This document shows, in pieces, positions 6,885-9,044 of a stretch of DNA of 9,044 nucleotides. The notes beneath the pieces are model-generated. The model was not told the origin of the DNA. It did no database searches and saw only the letters and a program-made list of their open reading frames with translations. The first letter of the stretch is position 1. Each line of letters starts with the position of its first letter. The DNA is from Faucicola sp041855445. Lineage in GTDB: Bacteria > Pseudomonadota > Gammaproteobacteria > Pseudomonadales > Moraxellaceae. The stretch is taken from contig JBHAEG010000014.1 of the NCBI GenBank assembly GCA_041855445.1, forward strand, positions 1 to 9,044, given 5' to 3'. The translations under genes were made by a program, and so were the position numbers.

Positions 6885-8417
6885 ATGACCATGAGTAAAA
6901 ATCCTGTTAAATCCTTGATCAAATCCATAGTACGAACCCTATGGAAGTATCTGCTGTCACCTATTTTTGTCAAGCCTTTACCGAACAGCAAGCCCAAAAC
7001 AAAGCTATTAAATATCGGATACCGCATTGAGCATCGCCTATGGTGGCCCAAGGTGCCAAAACCAAATCAATACATTACTTATATTGGTGATATTGATACA
7101 GATCCCTATTTACTAGAAGAGTTGTCCGCACTAGGAAAGATTGAGTTTGACTTACAGCCTACGCCATTTTTCTTGGCAAGCATTCATAATAATCAATACA
7201 AGCCATCAACTAAGTTAGAACCTAATAGCTTGGGTGAGATTTATGGTTTAATACTTAGACATCTAAATCATCTGCATTATGATATGATTTTTTTGGCACC
7301 ATGGTTAAAGCGAGGTGGTGCAGATTTGGGTTTATTACACCATATTAACGCAGCTTATGAAAAAGATTATAAAATCTTATTAATTACCACAGAAAAAGCC
7401 CAATCTCCTTGGATTGATAGATTGCCAGACACCGTGCAACATTTGGACTTTGGTAAATTTGCAAACACCTTAGTAGTTGAAAAACGCACTAAACTATTAG
7501 CTAGAATCTTAATCCAATCAACCGCTCAAACCATTCACAATATTAACTCCCCAGATGGATGGGAAGTTTTTAAAAATTTTGGCACACAATTGACCGTTAT
7601 GAAAAAACGATTATTTGCTAGCGTATTTTGTGATGACATCATTTCTGAACATACCTATTTTGGTTATGCATCAAAATACATTCCTGAAACGCACGCTTTA
7701 CTTTCGGGAGTTTTTTGTGATACTCAGTGGTATCCAAAGGCACAATCCAAAAACCTTGGAATATCCAATCTGTTTTCAACAATCTATTTTCCATTTATAC
7801 AAGACATTTATCCATATCGTCAAGAAATTAGCAATCCTCCAATCTTATGGGCTAGCAGAATTACACAACAAAAATGCCCAGAGATACTATATCAGATTGC
7901 AAGACAAATGCCCCACCAAGCATTTCATGTTTATGGTGAACCAGATACAAGTAGTCTTGCTATTGCAAAATCCCTAAAAAGCCAATCAAATATTGATTTT
8001 TTTGGCAAATTTGACTCATTTGCTTATATTTCTCAAAAAGAAAATTACAAAGTATTCTTATATACTTCAGAATATGATGGTCTCCCCAATGTCTTAATTG
8101 AAGCGATTGCAAACGGTTTGCCAGTGATTGCTTATGATGTTGGTGGTGTTAGCGAGATGATACATCAAGATTGCTTATTATCACACTCAAATACTTTTGA
8201 AGCGAATTTGCAGAAAATTCAAGAAATTTTAGACAATCCCAAATTATTGCATAAATCTTGGCAGTATAGTCATGATATTCTTAAATCTCGCCACAGTTGG
8301 ACAAATTTTGTAAATTCACTTGAGCGGACTGAAGGATATTTTCCTATACTCTTACAAGAAGATTATTGGAAAATATACTATTGTAATCCAAGAGTTTTAT
8401 CAAAACCCATCCAATAA
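6885..8417 (+). CDS. Large GT4-family glycosyltransferase with N-terminal extension
   Basis: The 510-residue product is a GT-B glycosyltransferase, longer than the usual 350-400. Residues 1-30 are basic and amphipathic and may bind the membrane; residues 40-130 form a region I do not recognise. The acceptor domain seems to start at HYDMIFLAPWLKRGGADLG (131-149), whose RGGAD loop matches the glycine-rich loop of the fold. It continues through an INSPDGWE block (220-227) and an ASVFCDD block (245-251). The donor domain starts near ILWASRITQQKCPE (320-333), with R325 and K330 as likely phosphate contacts. It carries DX7E in YDGLPNVLIEA (D398 to E406), so the first Glu of the classical EX7E is Asp, a change seen in many GT4 enzymes. 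The ATG at 6885 has no clear ribosome-binding site and is 8 bp after the previous stop, so translation is probably coupled; the ATG at 6891 is an alternative. It is the last gene of the msbA operon, followed by a terminator. Confidence 0.88.
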   Translation: MTMSKNPVKSLIKSIVRTLWKYLLSPIFVKPLPNSKPKTKLLNIGYRIEHRLWWPKVPKPNQYITYIGDIDTDPYLLEELSALGKIEFDLQPTPFFLASIHNNQYKPSTKLEPNSLGEIYGLILRHLNHLHYDMIFLAPWLKRGGADLGLLHHINAAYEKDYKILLITTEKAQSPWIDRLPDTVQHLDFGKFANTLVVEKRTKLLARILIQSTAQTIHNINSPDGWEVFKNFGTQLTVMKKRLFASVFCDDIISEHTYFGYASKYIPETHALLSGVFCDTQWYPKAQSKNLGISNLFSTIYFPFIQDIYPYRQEISNPPILWASRITQQKCPEILYQIARQMPHQAFHVYGEPDTSSLAIAKSLKSQSNIDFFGKFDSFAYISQKENYKVFLYTSEYDGLPNVLIEAIANGLPVIAYDVGGVSEMIHQDCLLSHSNTFEANLQKIQEILDNPKLLHKSWQYSHDILKSRHSWTNFVNSLERTEGYFPILLQEDYWKIYYCNPRVLSKPIQ

Positions 8418-8424
8418 CCACTAC

Positions 8425-8448
8425 AGACCGCAACAAGCGGTCTATTTT
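8425..8448 (+). terminator. Intrinsic terminator of the msbA operon
   Basis: AGACCGC (8425-8431) and GCGGTCT (8437-8443) form a perfect 7-bp, GC-rich stem with loop AACAA, followed by ATTTTGT. It begins 8 bp after the stop codon of the 510-residue transferase and lies before the rfbB ribosome-binding site, so it separates the two units. The T run is interrupted (ATTTTGTATT), so some read-through into rfbB is possible. Confidence 0.85.
8433..8441 (+). other. Uptake-sequence-like 9-mer ACAAGCGGT in the terminator
   Basis: The loop and second arm of the terminator read ACAAGCGGTC followed by an AT-rich stretch. This is the form of the Apl-type Pasteurellaceae uptake sequence, and such elements are often placed in terminators. 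It is an exact match to the core, and the second in this window on the same strand. Confidence 0.35.
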
Positions 8449-8478
8449 GTATTATAAATTTATCTTACAGGAAACCTC

Positions 8479-9044
8479 ATGAACATCCTAATCACAGGCG
8501 GTGCAGGCTTTATCGGTTCAGCTGTTGTTCGCCATATTTTGCAAACGACCGAGCATCATGTGTTAAATGTGGACAAATTGACTTATGCAGGCAATTTAGA
8601 ATCCTTATTATCTGTATCTGACAATCCACGCTATCAATTTAGCCAAACGGATATTTGTAATCGTACGGAAATTGAGCGATTGTTTAATGAATTTGCTCCA
8701 GATATCATTATGCACTTAGCGGCAGAAAGCCATGTAGACCGTTCGATTACTGGTTCAGGTGAATTTATTCAAACCAATATTATCGGTACTTATACGCTGT
8801 TAGAAGTCGCTCGCCATTATTATCATGGGTTAAATGAGGATAAAAAGGCAACATTCCGTTTCCATCATATTTCAACCGATGAAGTGTATGGCGATTTGGA
8901 AGGGACAGACGATTTATTTACAGAAACTACGCCTTATGCTCCAAGCTCACCATATTCCGCCAGTAAAGCCAGTTCTGACCATTTAGTGCGAGCATGGCAC
9001 CGTACTTATGGCTTGCCTGTGGTGATTACGAATTGCTCAAATAA
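8479..9044 (+). CDS. rfbB: dTDP-glucose 4,6-dehydratase (3' end outside window)
   Basis: The first 188 codons of RfbB (RmlB) are present, followed by two bases of the next codon at the window end. This NAD-dependent short-chain dehydrogenase turns dTDP-D-glucose into dTDP-4-keto-6-deoxy-glucose, the second step to dTDP-L-rhamnose and other 6-deoxy sugars, in the cytoplasm. The Rossmann NAD loop GGAGFIG is at residues 7-13. MHLAAESHVDRSI lies at 78-90, the catalytic STDEVYGD at 132-139 (T133, D134, E135), and the YXXXK pair at Y159 and K163. The match to the family runs without gaps from the start. The ATG at 8479 has AGGAAA (8469-8474) as ribosome-binding site. TATAAA at 8453-8458 could be a -10 box, but no good -35 was found. 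The family is about 340-360 residues, so roughly half is visible. Its position suggests that rhamnose or a related deoxy-sugar enters the glycan built by the neighbouring transferases. Confidence 0.96.
   Translation, partial: MNILITGGAGFIGSAVVRHILQTTEHHVLNVDKLTYAGNLESLLSVSDNPRYQFSQTDICNRTEIERLFNEFAPDIIMHLAAESHVDRSITGSGEFIQTNIIGTYTLLEVARHYYHGLNEDKKATFRFHHISTDEVYGDLEGTDDLFTETTPYAPSSPYSASKASSDHLVRAWHRTYGLPVVITNCSN

Noticed and set aside
6707..6898. A 63-codon frame bridging the end of the second GT2 gene and the start of the large GT4 gene
   Set aside because: Most of it overlaps the GT2 frame through the YEDWDF block, and it has no ribosome-binding site. Nothing suggests it is expressed.
7615..7977. 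A 120-codon plus-strand frame inside the large GT4 gene
   Set aside because: It overlaps the GT4 coding frame, which carries all the recognisable motifs; no independent ribosome-binding site or family match.

Overview
This is an AT-rich window (roughly one third G+C by eye) from a Gram-negative bacterium. It is a surface-glycan locus, most likely for lipooligosaccharide, lipopolysaccharide or another lipid-linked glycan. It holds six glycosyltransferase genes (one broken by a stop codon), the lipid flippase gene msbA, and the start of the dTDP-rhamnose gene rfbB. No RNA gene, CRISPR array, insertion sequence or phage gene is visible.

The host is uncertain. The MsbA protein, from memory of the family, looks most like the Neisseria form (shared N-terminal style, length and many blocks). 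However, two copies of the 9-mer ACAAGCGGT are present, and this is the core of the uptake sequence of the Actinobacillus pleuropneumoniae branch of Pasteurellaceae. No Neisseria uptake sequence (GCCGTCTGAA) was seen. I favour a low-GC Neisseriaceae or a related mucosal proteobacterium, without certainty.

Layout. (1) Positions 1-1255, plus strand: the tail of an unidentified gene, then a GT4 glycosyltransferase. (2) Positions 1263-2995, minus strand: a two-gene unit starting with a GT2 glycosyltransferase at 2995, followed two bases later by a GT25 (LOS-type) glycosyltransferase. An in-frame TAA interrupts the GT25 gene just before its EDD motif. It converges on the GT4 gene with only 7 bp between the stop codons, and a perfect all-AT inverted repeat lies across that junction. 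(3) Positions 2996-3438: a 443-bp divergent control region without a convincing gene. (4) Positions 3439-8417, plus strand: a tight operon of msbA, two GT2 genes and a 510-residue GT4 gene (gaps of 15, 24 and 8 bp), closed by a strong hairpin terminator at 8425-8448. (5) Positions 8479-9044: the first 188 codons of rfbB, cut by the window end.

Working model (inference): the transferases add sugars to a lipid-linked acceptor on the inner face of the inner membrane, MsbA flips the lipid-linked product or its lipid A-core, and RfbB starts the supply of dTDP-L-rhamnose, which one of the GT2 enzymes may use. The points most worth a second look are the GT25 nonsense codon, the tiny reading frame that takes the best ribosome-binding site in front of msbA, the conflicting taxonomic signals, and the unusual N-terminal extension of the 510-residue transferase.
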